Positions 1 to 5,410 of a stretch of 8,372 nucleotides of DNA are shown piece by piece (position 1 is the stretch's first letter; the number at the start of each line of letters is the position of its first letter). The notes beneath the pieces are model-generated. The model was not told where the DNA came from. It was given only the letters and a program-made list of their open reading frames with translations, and searched no databases. Source of the DNA: Sulfuricella sp. (lineage in GTDB: Bacteria > Pseudomonadota > Gammaproteobacteria > Burkholderiales > Sulfuricellaceae); NCBI GenBank assembly GCA_030691435.1, contig JAUYEK010000127.1, positions 1-8,372 on the forward strand, read 5' to 3'. A program made the translations under genes and the position numbers.

Positions 1-64
1 TAGGGGACGTAGCCCAATTATCTAATCCTCTCCAGCCCTCAACTCACCGAGGGTGCAGTAAATC

Positions 65-103
65 AAAACCCCATCTCTCTTCAAGGAGGCGGGGTTTTCT
101 TTT
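65..103 (+). terminator. Rho-independent terminator of an upstream gene outside the window
   Basis: An 8-bp stem pairs AAAACCCC (65-72) with GGGGTTTT (91-98). A smaller inner stem, CTCT/GGAG around a TCAA loop, may extend it. A T-rich run (CTTTT) follows. This is the layout of an intrinsic terminator reading on the plus strand. The gene it ends lies left of the window: I recognise no coding or RNA sequence in bases 1-64. The T-rich tail runs into the promoter region of the first toxin-antitoxin module. Confidence 0.6.
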
Positions 104-123
104 GCAAATGACAGGGCTATACT
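95..123 (+). promoter_or_regulatory. Probable promoter of toxin-antitoxin module 1
   Basis: TATACT at 118-123 is a good -10 hexamer. With a 17-bp spacer the -35 would be TTTTCT at 95-100, which is weak and sits in the T-tract of the preceding terminator. The operator-like palindrome begins 3 bases downstream of the -10, where a repressor would block initiation. The -10 is convincing; the -35 is not. Confidence 0.4.
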
Positions 124-126
124 CAT

Positions 127-142
127 ACCACAAATGTGGTAA
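127..142. promoter_or_regulatory. Operator-like palindrome of TA module 1
   Basis: ACCACA (127-132) and TGTGGT (135-140) are perfect inverted repeats separated by AA, just after the -10 and before the antitoxin ribosome binding site. The same core (CYACAAATGTGGYAA) recurs before the second module. Type II antitoxins with ribbon-helix-helix domains usually repress their own operon through such short palindromes, so this is a likely autoregulatory site. The assignment is inferred from position and conservation. Confidence 0.5.
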
Positions 143-162
143 TGCATATCGGAGGTATCAGA

Positions 163-396
163 ATGTCGGCAAGCACTTCAATTCGGATCAATCAGGAACT
201 CTACGAGCAAGCCAAGCAAGACGCGACGCTGGAGCATCGTTCCATTGCAGGGCAAATCGAGTTCTGGGCGCGGGTGGGCCGGGCTGCGCTGGATAACCCC
301 GATCTGCCAGTCAGCTTCGTGGCAGAGTCTTTGGCTTCGATGGGCGAATCGCGTGATCAGTCCCAGCCGTTCGTGCCCCGGAGTCGTCGCGGATGA
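163..396 (+). CDS. ParD-like type II antitoxin, module 1
   Basis: This 77-residue protein is the antitoxin of the first TA pair. It should bind and neutralise the toxin encoded next to it and repress the operon. The N-terminus (residues 1-9, with SIRI) looks like the DNA-binding beta strand of a ribbon-helix-helix fold. It is followed by helices containing RSIAGQIEFWARVGRAALDNPDL, a signature shared almost word for word with the antitoxin at 802. It resembles the 'ParD-like antitoxin' family rather than classical ParD. The ATG at 163 is preferred over the upstream in-frame ATG at 136 because GGAGG lies 7 bases before it and because the 136 start falls inside the operator palindrome. Its stop overlaps the toxin start in ATGA. 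The C-terminal tail (QSQPFVPRSRRG) is basic and presumably contacts the toxin. Family call is by recognition, not search. Confidence 0.8.
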   Translation: MSASTSIRINQELYEQAKQDATLEHRSIAGQIEFWARVGRAALDNPDLPVSFVAESLASMGESRDQSQPFVPRSRRG

Positions 397-653
397 CGTG
401 GACAGTCCGGCAAACCCGGCGGTTTTCACGGCAATATAAAAAGCTGCACGACAATATCGCCGCCGATGTGGATTCCGCAGTCGATGAGGTCAGGCAAAAC
501 CCCGAAATCGGGGAGCGCAAGAAAGGCGATCTGGCCGCGTTGCGTGTCTTCAAGTTTCGCAGCGGAGGGCAGTTGTATCTGCTGGGATATACGCTGGATG
601 AAGGTGTGCGCTTGATTTATCTGGAAGCCGTTGGGCCGTATGAAAACTTCTAG
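393..653 (+). CDS. RelE/ParE-family toxin, module 1, C-terminally truncated
   Basis: This 86-residue basic protein belongs to the RelE/ParE toxin superfamily, whose members cleave ribosome-bound mRNA or poison gyrase. Recognisable segments shared with the toxin at 1011 are YKKLH (16-20), ERKKGDL (41-47), the VFKF strand and the terminal GPYENF. In the intact relative the end is GPHENFYRDLKQA. Here TAG at 651-653 replaces the tyrosine codon, and the following bases still read RDLKR before a second TAG at 669-671. A single substitution (TAC or TAT to TAG) therefore removed the last six residues of the ancestral end. In E. coli RelE a C-terminal tyrosine is part of the active site, so activity may be reduced or lost; whether this tyrosine is equivalent is not shown. 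Start ATG overlaps the antitoxin stop, implying translational coupling. Confidence 0.78.
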   Translation: MTWTVRQTRRFSRQYKKLHDNIAADVDSAVDEVRQNPEIGERKKGDLAALRVFKFRSGGQLYLLGYTLDEGVRLIYLEAVGPYENF

Positions 654-738
654 CGGGACTTGAAGCGATAGATGCAGGCGTTGCGTCGCCTAGAGGCGCC
701 TACTTTTGGTGGGGTTCGCGATCCCTCACCCCAACGGG

Positions 739-767
739 TTGAAGTTTCTTGTACATTCGGCTACGCT
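739..767 (+). promoter_or_regulatory. Promoter of toxin-antitoxin module 2
   Basis: TTGAAG at 739-744 and TACGCT at 762-767 are separated by exactly 17 bp, a good sigma-70 arrangement, 35 bp before the antitoxin ATG. The first operator-like repeat overlaps the -10. This promoter lets module 2 be transcribed independently of module 1. A small CGCCT/AGGCG hairpin at 687-698 lies between the modules but lacks a clear T-tract, so I do not call it a terminator. Confidence 0.55.
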
Positions 768-799
768 ACAAATGTGGCAACTAACTACAAAGGTGGCAA
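766..799. promoter_or_regulatory. Duplicated operator-like repeat of TA module 2
   Basis: CTACAAATGTGGCAA (766-780) and CTACAAAGGTGGCAA (785-799) are direct copies, 19 bp apart, differing at one base. The first overlaps the -10 and the second reaches the Shine-Dalgarno AGGTGG. Both match CCACAAATGTGGTAA at 128-142 before module 1. Two sites roughly two helical turns apart suit cooperative binding of antitoxin dimers. The function is inferred. Confidence 0.5.
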
Positions 800-801
800 A
801 A

Positions 802-1014
802 ATGAGCGTTTCCATTCGCATCGACGATGCGCTTTATCAGACGGCCAAGGTTCGCGCCAATGCTGAGATGCGTTCGATCCCGCAGCAGGTTGCCTATTGG
901 GCCAAGGTAGGACGTGCGGCGCTGGATAATCCAGATTTGTCTGTCGAATTCGTCCGCGATGTGCTGGTTGCCATGGACGAGGAGTCCGAGCCTTTCGAGC
1001 TGCCGGAAGCATGA
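802..1014 (+). CDS. ParD-like type II antitoxin, module 2
   Basis: A 70-residue paralogue of the antitoxin at 163, from the same family. The N-terminal SVSIRIDDALY stretch is the expected ribbon-helix-helix strand and first helix. Residues 24-47 keep MRSIPQQVAYW and AKVGRAALDNPDL, and the tail is acidic (DEESEPFELPEA), unlike the basic tail of the first antitoxin. That difference at the toxin-binding end suggests the two pairs may be insulated from each other. ATG at 802 is chosen because AGGTGG lies 5 bases upstream; an earlier in-frame ATG at 706 would put the promoter and operator inside the gene. The stop overlaps the toxin start in ATGA. Role: neutralises the 1011 toxin and probably represses its own operon. 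Confidence 0.82.
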   Translation: MSVSIRIDDALYQTAKVRANAEMRSIPQQVAYWAKVGRAALDNPDLSVEFVRDVLVAMDEESEPFELPEA

Positions 1015-1286
1015 GTATCACGCTTGAACAAAAGCCAGCGTTCAAGCGGGCCTACAAGAAACTGCACGCAAACCAGCGCAATGCCATCCATGCGGCTATT
1101 CGGGCTGTGCTCGCTGATCCGACTATGGGTCAGGAAAAGAAAGGCGATCTCTCAGGCGTCTTTGTCTACAAGTTCGATTGCGTCAATCAGCAATTTCTGC
1201 TGGCTTACCAGTGGGATGAAAGCAAACGGGTGCTTTTGGCGGTTGGCCCGCACGAGAATTTCTATCGTGATTTGAAGCAAGCGTAG
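1011..1286 (+). CDS. RelE/ParE-family toxin, module 2, apparently intact
   Basis: A 91-residue basic protein of the RelE/ParE superfamily. Shared features with the module 1 toxin are AYKKLH (14-19), EKKGDL (42-47), a VYKF strand and GPHENFYRDLK at the C-terminus. Here the terminal tyrosine and the RDLK basic tail are present, so this is the copy more likely to be functional. The exact target (mRNA in the ribosome or gyrase) cannot be read from sequence. Translation is coupled to the antitoxin by the ATGA overlap. The gene ends 17 bp from the convergent slyX stop, and I see no terminator in between. Confidence 0.82.
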   Translation: MSITLEQKPAFKRAYKKLHANQRNAIHAAIRAVLADPTMGQEKKGDLSGVFVYKFDCVNQQFLLAYQWDESKRVLLAVGPHENFYRDLKQA

Positions 1287-1303
1287 TTCAATGAGCCGCC
1301 GGG

Positions 1304-1510
1304 CTAGTAATGGGGAGGTGTTTCGTTCGTTGCACGCTGCTCGGCTGCACTGTCCGATAATTCCTTGACGTGCCGGATCAGCGCTTCGCAAATTGCTTCC
1401 AGGTGGTCGATCTTTTTTTGTTGCCGGCAGACCACCTTGTTTAACTCCTCGACAGCATCTTCCTGATGAGAGAGTTTTATTTCGATCTCGATTAGCCGGT
1501 CTTCGCTCAT
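1304..1510 (-). CDS. slyX: SlyX family protein
   Basis: A 68-residue protein matching the SlyX family, short coiled-coil proteins of unknown function found widely in proteobacteria. Residues 1-55 form a heptad-patterned helix (EDRLIEIEIKLSHQEDAVEELNKVV, then HLEAICEALIRHVKEL). The C-terminus ends in PPHY, the typical SlyX ending. A much longer frame is open upstream, but it is the shadow of nsrR: the natural ATG is at 1508-1510, only 2 bases after the nsrR stop, so the two genes are almost certainly co-transcribed. There is no known link between SlyX and NO, so the pairing is a matter of genome arrangement. Confidence 0.82.
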   Translation of the reverse strand: MSEDRLIEIEIKLSHQEDAVEELNKVVCRQQKKIDHLEAICEALIRHVKELSDSAAEQRATNETPPHY

Positions 1511-1512
1511 CC

Positions 1513-1932
1513 TTATTTCATGTCTTTCTGTTGTTCGCCGATCAAGTCGGCCAGGGTGTACAGATCCAGTGTCGCAAGAAAGCTGTGCAGGGCTTCGTCC
1601 ATGGCGGTTTTCAGCCGACAGGCGGGAGCCAGGACACAGGCGCTGAAGTCGGGCTGGAAGCAGGCAACGATGTCCATGTTCTCTTCCATGCTGCGCACCA
1701 CGTCGCCCACCACGATCTGCCCCGGCGGGCGTGCCAGTTTGATGCCGCCGCCCTTGCCGCGCAGGGTGTCGATATAGCCGTTTGCGCCGAGCTGGTGCGC
1801 CACCTTCATCAAGTGGTTGCGCGAGATGTCGTGATAGGCGGCGATTTCGCCGATGGTGGCGAGCTTTTCTGGTCTCGTGCCAAGATAGATCAGCGTGCGC
1901 AGGGAATAGTCGGTGTAGCGGGTCAGGTGCAT
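1513..1932 (-). CDS. nsrR: NsrR, nitric-oxide-sensing Rrf2-family repressor
   Basis: A 139-residue Rrf2-family regulator with an N-terminal winged helix-turn-helix (MHLTRYTDYSLR; recognition helix around ISRNHLMKVAHQL, 36-48) and the basic wing RGKGGGIKLA. Cys91, Cys99 and Cys105 lie in the pattern of the NsrR [4Fe-4S] cluster ligands, and Asp8, a fourth ligand in a characterised NsrR, is present. The C-terminal RLKTAMDEALHSFLATLDLYTLADL segment is distinctive of NsrR as against IscR or RirA. NO destroys the cluster and releases DNA, derepressing NO-detoxifying genes. Its place directly after norD fits control of the nor genes, although I found no clear copy of the enterobacterial NsrR box in the window. 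Transcription may start in the 124-bp gap after norD or read through from it; that gap holds a hairpin repeat. Confidence 0.9.
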   Translation of the reverse strand: MHLTRYTDYSLRTLIYLGTRPEKLATIGEIAAYHDISRNHLMKVAHQLGANGYIDTLRGKGGGIKLARPPGQIVVGDVVRSMEENMDIVACFQPDFSACVLAPACRLKTAMDEALHSFLATLDLYTLADLIGEQQKDMK

Positions 1933-1967
1933 GGTGCGCCCTAAAAGCGGTTAACAAAAAAACTTTT

Positions 1968-2034
1968 GCCACAGAGAGCACAGAGGACACAGAGAAAAAC
2001 TCAATATCTCTGTGTCCTCTGTGCTCCCTGTGGC
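1968..2034. repeat. Inverted repeat of CACAGAG heptamers (long hairpin)
   Basis: The arms 1968-1995 and 2007-2034 are 28 bp each with a single mismatch, around an 11-base A/T-rich loop. Each arm is itself periodic: CACAGAG starts at 1970, 1979 and 1988, and its complement starts at 2008, 2017 and 2026 (last copy CCCTGTG), exactly every 9 bp. It fills the norD-nsrR intergenic space. In RNA it would form a very stable hairpin on either strand. There is no good T-tract, so it is not a textbook terminator, but it could attenuate read-through or protect the norD mRNA end. Repeats of this sort recur in environmental proteobacterial genomes. Confidence 0.88.
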
Positions 2035-2056
2035 TGAAAGCCCTACATGGCTCCTG

Positions 2057-3892
2057 TCAACGCGTCAGCTGCGCGTATAGCAGCGGCAGCTGTTTCGGTA
2101 GTTCGGAGGGTTTCCTGATTACAACATATCCGCCGATGCCGAACAAGTGCGGCAGGTAGCTGCCGGCTTTTTCGTCGATGGTGACGCAGAACGGGCGCAG
2201 CCCCATCTGGCGCGCTTCGAGCAGGGCGACGCGGGTGTCTTCGATGCCGTAGCGCCCCTCGTACTGGTCGAGGTCGTTGGGCTTGCCGTCGGTGAGGATG
2301 AACAAAATTCTTTGCGTCGCCTGCTGTTTCGCCAGGAGCTGGCTGGCGTGGCGGATGGCGGCGCCCATGCGGGTGTAGTAGCCGGGCTTGATGGCGGCGA
2401 TGCGGCCGCGGATGGCGGCGTTGTATTTCTCGCCGAATTCCTTGAGGACGTGGAAGCGCACGTTGTCGCGCTTGAGCGAGGAAAAGCCGTACAGGCTGAA
2501 ACGGTCGCCGGTGGCGGAGAGCGCCTCGGCGAACAGGAACAGGCTGTCGCGGATGACGTCGATGACGCGGGCGGTATCGCTCACCCAGGCGTCGGTGGAG
2601 AGCGACAGGTCGGCCAGCAGCAAACAGGCCAGGTCGCGGTCGCGGTAGTGGTGGGCGCGGTACAGGCCGCGCTCGGCGGCGTGGCCGGTCATGCGGTCGG
2701 CGGTGAACTGGACGCAGGCGTCGAGGTCGGGCTCGGTGCCGTCGAACTGGCCCCTGATCCACACCCGCGCCGGGGTCAGCGCCTCGAACTGGCTGCGGAT
2801 GCGGCGCGCGGTGGCGGCGAGGTGGTGAGGCAGCGGACACGGCGGCGCTGCGCGCGCGATCATCGGTTGCAGGCAGCAGTGGTTGGGCTGCAACAACTGT
2901 TTTTTGTAATGCCATTCCGGCAGCAGGATGCCCTGCCCTAACGGCATGTCGTCCTGTGCCGCGGAAGGCAGGTCGAGGTCGAACCTGAGGCGCGAGGCGA
3001 CGCTTTTGTTGTCCTGCGCCACGCTCAGGTGGTTGAGGTCGTCGGCGGCCGGGTCGGCGCCGGGGTCGCTGTCATCCTCGGTAGGACGGTTGGCCTTGAC
3101 GTATTCGGCCCAGCTGAAAATGCTTTCGGCGCGGAAGAACAGGATGAACGGGCTCTTGTTGTCCGGCATGTCCACCCGTTCGGCTTGGCGCTTGGTGTCG
3201 TCGGTTTTTTTGCTCTTGCCGTCGCCTTCCTGCTGCGGCTCGCCGGATGCGGGGAGGGAGCTGGCCTGAATCGGCGAGGTTCGTGGCGGGTTGGGATGCA
3301 ACCACAGGTGTACCGGATGCGGCGGCCGGCTGGCGCGCGGCAACTTGTCCACGCTGCCCGGGTTAATCAGCGCGGCGCGGATGGCCTGCTCCATAGCCGC
3401 TTCGTCTTCCGGCAGTTTGGCCGGGTCGGGGCGCAACGCCAGCGTGGCATCGAGCAGGCGCTGGTAGCGCGAGCGGAGGCCGGGGAAACGCTCGAATACC
3501 GTCAGGGTGGCCTGCTGGCTGCGCACCACCCAGGATGGTGTGCCGGGTTCGTCCACTGCCGCCAGCGCAATCAGCCACAGGTAGAGATCGCGGTTGAGGC
3601 TGCGCTGCGGCAGGATGTCGAGCAGCGCGGGCAGGCGCAGGGTATCTTCGTCGAGCCAGGTCAGCTCGGCTCTTTCGCCGCTGCCGGCAATGCGCTGTAG
3701 CAGACTCCGGCGCGCACCGTGTTCGGTCGCACTGGTCGCCCTGACGCTGAGGCCGCTATCGCCGCCGAGCGCGCGGAAGAAGATGCCGGCGGTCTTGCTT
3801 ATGCCTTCGAGCGTCACCGCTTCCTGCGGATAGCGCGTCGAAGCCGCACGGGTGATGAGCTTGTGCCAGAGGGCGCCGACTGTTTCTTCCAT
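2057..3892 (-). CDS. norD: NorD, VWA-domain nitric oxide reductase activation protein
   Basis: A 611-residue protein with a C-terminal von Willebrand factor A domain (about 420-600). Its metal-ion-dependent adhesion site is complete: DLSLS at 428-432, Thr507 in YTRMG, and Asp535 in LTDGKPND. The N-terminal half is a family-specific helical region, followed by a low-complexity charged linker (about 200-300, with QQEGDGKSKK and DDSDPGADPAADD). NorD works with the AAA+ ATPase NorQ to activate the reductase, probably by helping insert non-heme iron (FeB) into NorB; it is cytoplasmic or membrane-associated. norQ lies two genes upstream, not adjacent. ATG at 3890-3892 has no convincing Shine-Dalgarno, and the 89-bp gap before it is occupied by a repeat. 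A large open frame at 2043-2915 is only a GC-rich shadow. Confidence 0.9.
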   Translation of the reverse strand: MEETVGALWHKLITRAASTRYPQEAVTLEGISKTAGIFFRALGGDSGLSVRATSATEHGARRSLLQRIAGSGERAELTWLDEDTLRLPALLDILPQRSLNRDLYLWLIALAAVDEPGTPSWVVRSQQATLTVFERFPGLRSRYQRLLDATLALRPDPAKLPEDEAAMEQAIRAALINPGSVDKLPRASRPPHPVHLWLHPNPPRTSPIQASSLPASGEPQQEGDGKSKKTDDTKRQAERVDMPDNKSPFILFFRAESIFSWAEYVKANRPTEDDSDPGADPAADDLNHLSVAQDNKSVASRLRFDLDLPSAAQDDMPLGQGILLPEWHYKKQLLQPNHCCLQPMIARAAPPCPLPHHLAATARRIRSQFEALTPARVWIRGQFDGTEPDLDACVQFTADRMTGHAAERGLYRAHHYRDRDLACLLLADLSLSTDAWVSDTARVIDVIRDSLFLFAEALSATGDRFSLYGFSSLKRDNVRFHVLKEFGEKYNAAIRGRIAAIKPGYYTRMGAAIRHASQLLAKQQATQRILFILTDGKPNDLDQYEGRYGIEDTRVALLEARQMGLRPFCVTIDEKAGSYLPHLFGIGGYVVIRKPSELPKQLPLLYAQLTR

Positions 3893-3904
3893 AGCTTAAA
3901 TGCC

Positions 3905-4041
3905 CACCACGAATGACACGAATGAACACGAATTTCCACGAATATCCGCTACGGTTATTGTCCACGCATAAACACGGGGGTTCACGGAATGCTCCCAAGA
4001 GTATTCGTGTGTATTCGTGAACATTCGTGTTCATTCGTGGT
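3905..4041. repeat. Inverted repeat of CACGAAT heptamers
   Basis: CACGAAT occurs at 3908, 3917, 3927 and 3937, and its complement ATTCGTG at 4003, 4013, 4023 and 4033, giving arms of about 38 bp that pair with one offset. The 59-bp centre contains degenerate copies (CACGCAT at 3963, CACGGGG at 3973, CACGGAA at 3983), still on the 10-bp register. Spacing of 9-10 bp puts each copy on the same face of the helix. The repeat lies between the 4Fe-4S protein gene and norD, and its right arm is inside the former's reading frame. It has the same design as the CACAGAG repeat at 1968-2034. Confidence 0.88.
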
Positions 4042-5016
4042 TAAAGTTTGTTTTAGCTGCTTCTCTGATTCGAAGCAATGCTCAGGAATGTTTTCATGAT
4101 GCCCGAAATCGCGCGCCGACTTGTCCAGCGCGCATTCCTTGTCCACCCATTTCAGCAGCGTGCCTTGCGGGTTGCCGGCCTGTACCTGGGAACAGGCATT
4201 GGCGCACTGGCCGCACTGGGTGCAGGTGAACATGTGGCGCTTGATCGAGCGGGGCTTGATGCGCATCGGGCAGACGTTGTCGCAGGCGGCGTTGCAGTCG
4301 ACACAGGCCTCGGTGCGCTTGCGGTCGAAGCCGATCACCATCGCCTTGCGGTTGCCCATCCAGGCCAGCGACTGGAATAGCCCGACGGCGCAGCCGAAAC
4401 GGCAGAACAGGTGGCGCGCGAACATGAACTCGATGAAGAACAGGAAAGAACCGACGCCGATGAAGCGGCTTTGATTGCCGGTCAATTCGCCGTGCCACAG
4501 GTTGCCGTAGATTTCGGCCGGCGGCAGCAGGTAGGTGAGCAGCGCCACCGCCCAGGAAAAGGCGAATGCCAGCGCCAGCGGAACCACTGCAAGCCAGTAT
4601 AGGGAATTGGCCTTGGTGATGCTGCCGTCGGCATTGCGTTCAGGCAGGGGATGCTTGTCCCACAGGCTCTGCTTGCCGATGGCGCGGCGCAGCAAGCCAT
4701 TGATGGTTTCCACCACCGAAAAATGCGGGCACAGCCAGCCGCAGTAGAGGCGGCCGTATTTCCACGAGATCCAGATGCCGGTGCCGATCACGCCCAGGAT
4801 CGGCAGGCCGCCACGCAGGACGATGTTGAGTGCGGCCTGGGTGGCGTCGATGCGCCCGGCGAGGAAGTCGTCCAGCCCCAGCGTCCAGTTCATGCCGAGA
4901 AAGAAGAAGTGCTTGACGTTGAGGTCGAAGCGGAACAGGTCGAACACCGGCGCCAATATGAACAGGGTGAAGAAGCCGGCCTGAAACCATAATCGCTTTT
5001 GCTGAGTGCTACTCAC
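3982..5016 (-). CDS. Polytopic membrane 4Fe-4S protein (NapH/CcoG/NosR-like)
   Basis: A 344-residue membrane iron-sulfur protein. About five hydrophobic segments are visible (near 12-28, 68-84, 139-162, 185-200 and 203-218). Two cytoplasmic-face motifs, CGWLCP (92-97) and CRFGC (205-209), match the CxxxCP pairs of NapH and NosR. Two [4Fe-4S] ferredoxin motifs follow: C238/C241/C245/C249-P and C265/C268/C271/C275. Such proteins pass electrons from quinol or ferredoxin, or act in metalloenzyme assembly (CcoG); the sequence does not choose between these. Start is GTG at 5014-5016, with AGGAAGG just upstream, overlapping the previous gene's stop by 8 bases. Residues from about 326 to the end (TTNEHECSRIHTN...) are encoded by the CACGAAT repeat and look like a late, non-family extension. 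Being between norQ and norD suggests a role in NO reductase maturation or electron supply. Confidence 0.82.
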   Translation of the reverse strand: MSSTQQKRLWFQAGFFTLFILAPVFDLFRFDLNVKHFFFLGMNWTLGLDDFLAGRIDATQAALNIVLRGGLPILGVIGTGIWISWKYGRLYCGWLCPHFSVVETINGLLRRAIGKQSLWDKHPLPERNADGSITKANSLYWLAVVPLALAFAFSWAVALLTYLLPPAEIYGNLWHGELTGNQSRFIGVGSFLFFIEFMFARHLFCRFGCAVGLFQSLAWMGNRKAMVIGFDRKRTEACVDCNAACDNVCPMRIKPRSIKRHMFTCTQCGQCANACSQVQAGNPQGTLLKWVDKECALDKSARDFGHHENIPEHCFESEKQLKQTLTTNEHECSRIHTNTLGSIP

Positions 5017-5410
5017 AAGGCCTTCCTACCAGCGGATAGACATATTTTTGCCCGGCCATCGCCTTGGCCAGGCCGAGTACGCCGAGCAGCACCAGGGTGG
5101 AGTGGCAAGTGGTGAAGTAGAGGATCACGATCAGCCAGGTTTTCGGCGCGGCGTAGCCGCCGAACAGGATGATGGCGGCGTTGGCGATCACCAGCAGGGC
5201 GCCGGCCCAGAGGCTGGCGCTGATGGCCTGGCGCAGGTGGCACACGGCGAGCGCGGGCGTGTCGGCGCTGCGCTTGAAATACAGCCAGAGCAGGGCGGCA
5301 AAGGCCAGCCCTGGCGCCAATAGCAGATTGGCGAGGTATAGCGTTTCCGCCCAGACCGCCAGGGACTGGCCGGGGGTTTCGGTTGGCTCGCTATCTGCCG
5401 AAGCTGGCAT
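5009..5410 (-). CDS. Small three-helix membrane protein, function unknown
   Basis: A 133-residue protein with hydrophobic segments at about 24-46, 64-84 and 91-115, an acidic, Pro-rich N-terminus (likely outside the membrane), and the end GQKYVYPLVGRPCE. The CHLRQAISASLW stretch (57-68) and the closing YPLVG faintly recall DUF4870/Tic20-like proteins; I hold this loosely. Cys57, His58, Cys101 and His103 are possible metal or heme ligands, but nothing proves it. The ATG at 5408-5410 lies within the end of norQ (20-bp overlap) with GGAG 7 bases upstream, and its stop overlaps the start of the 4Fe-4S protein gene. It is therefore translated as part of the norQ operon and probably works with the 4Fe-4S protein. 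Confidence 0.75.
   Translation of the reverse strand: MPASADSEPTETPGQSLAVWAETLYLANLLLAPGLAFAALLWLYFKRSADTPALAVCHLRQAISASLWAGALLVIANAAIILFGGYAAPKTWLIVILYFTTCHSTLVLLGVLGLAKAMAGQKYVYPLVGRPCE

Noticed and set aside
1..64. Possible tRNA or other RNA gene 3' end before the first terminator
   Set aside because: I could not fold a tRNA arm set or find a CCA end, and I recognised no known RNA 3' end. The stretch is too short to identify.
687..698. Terminator between the two TA modules
   Set aside because: The stem is only 5 bp (CGCCT/AGGCG) and is followed by no real T-tract.
1304..1990. 228-residue open frame covering slyX and the region upstream of it
   Set aside because: The upstream 160 residues are an out-of-frame, Arg/His-rich shadow of nsrR and reach into the hairpin repeat. 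The true SlyX start is the ATG at 1508-1510.
2043..2915. 290-residue minus-strand open frame inside norD, and the 264-residue plus-strand frame at 2147-2941
   Set aside because: Both have the Arg/Pro/His- or Ala/Gly/Val-rich composition of GC-rich shadow frames, and they overlap a norD frame with a complete VWA metal site.
3905..4041. CRISPR-like array of short repeats
   Set aside because: The repeated unit is 7 bp with 2-3 bp spacers and the copies are mirrored. CRISPR repeats are about 23-47 bp in direct orientation with unique spacers of similar length.
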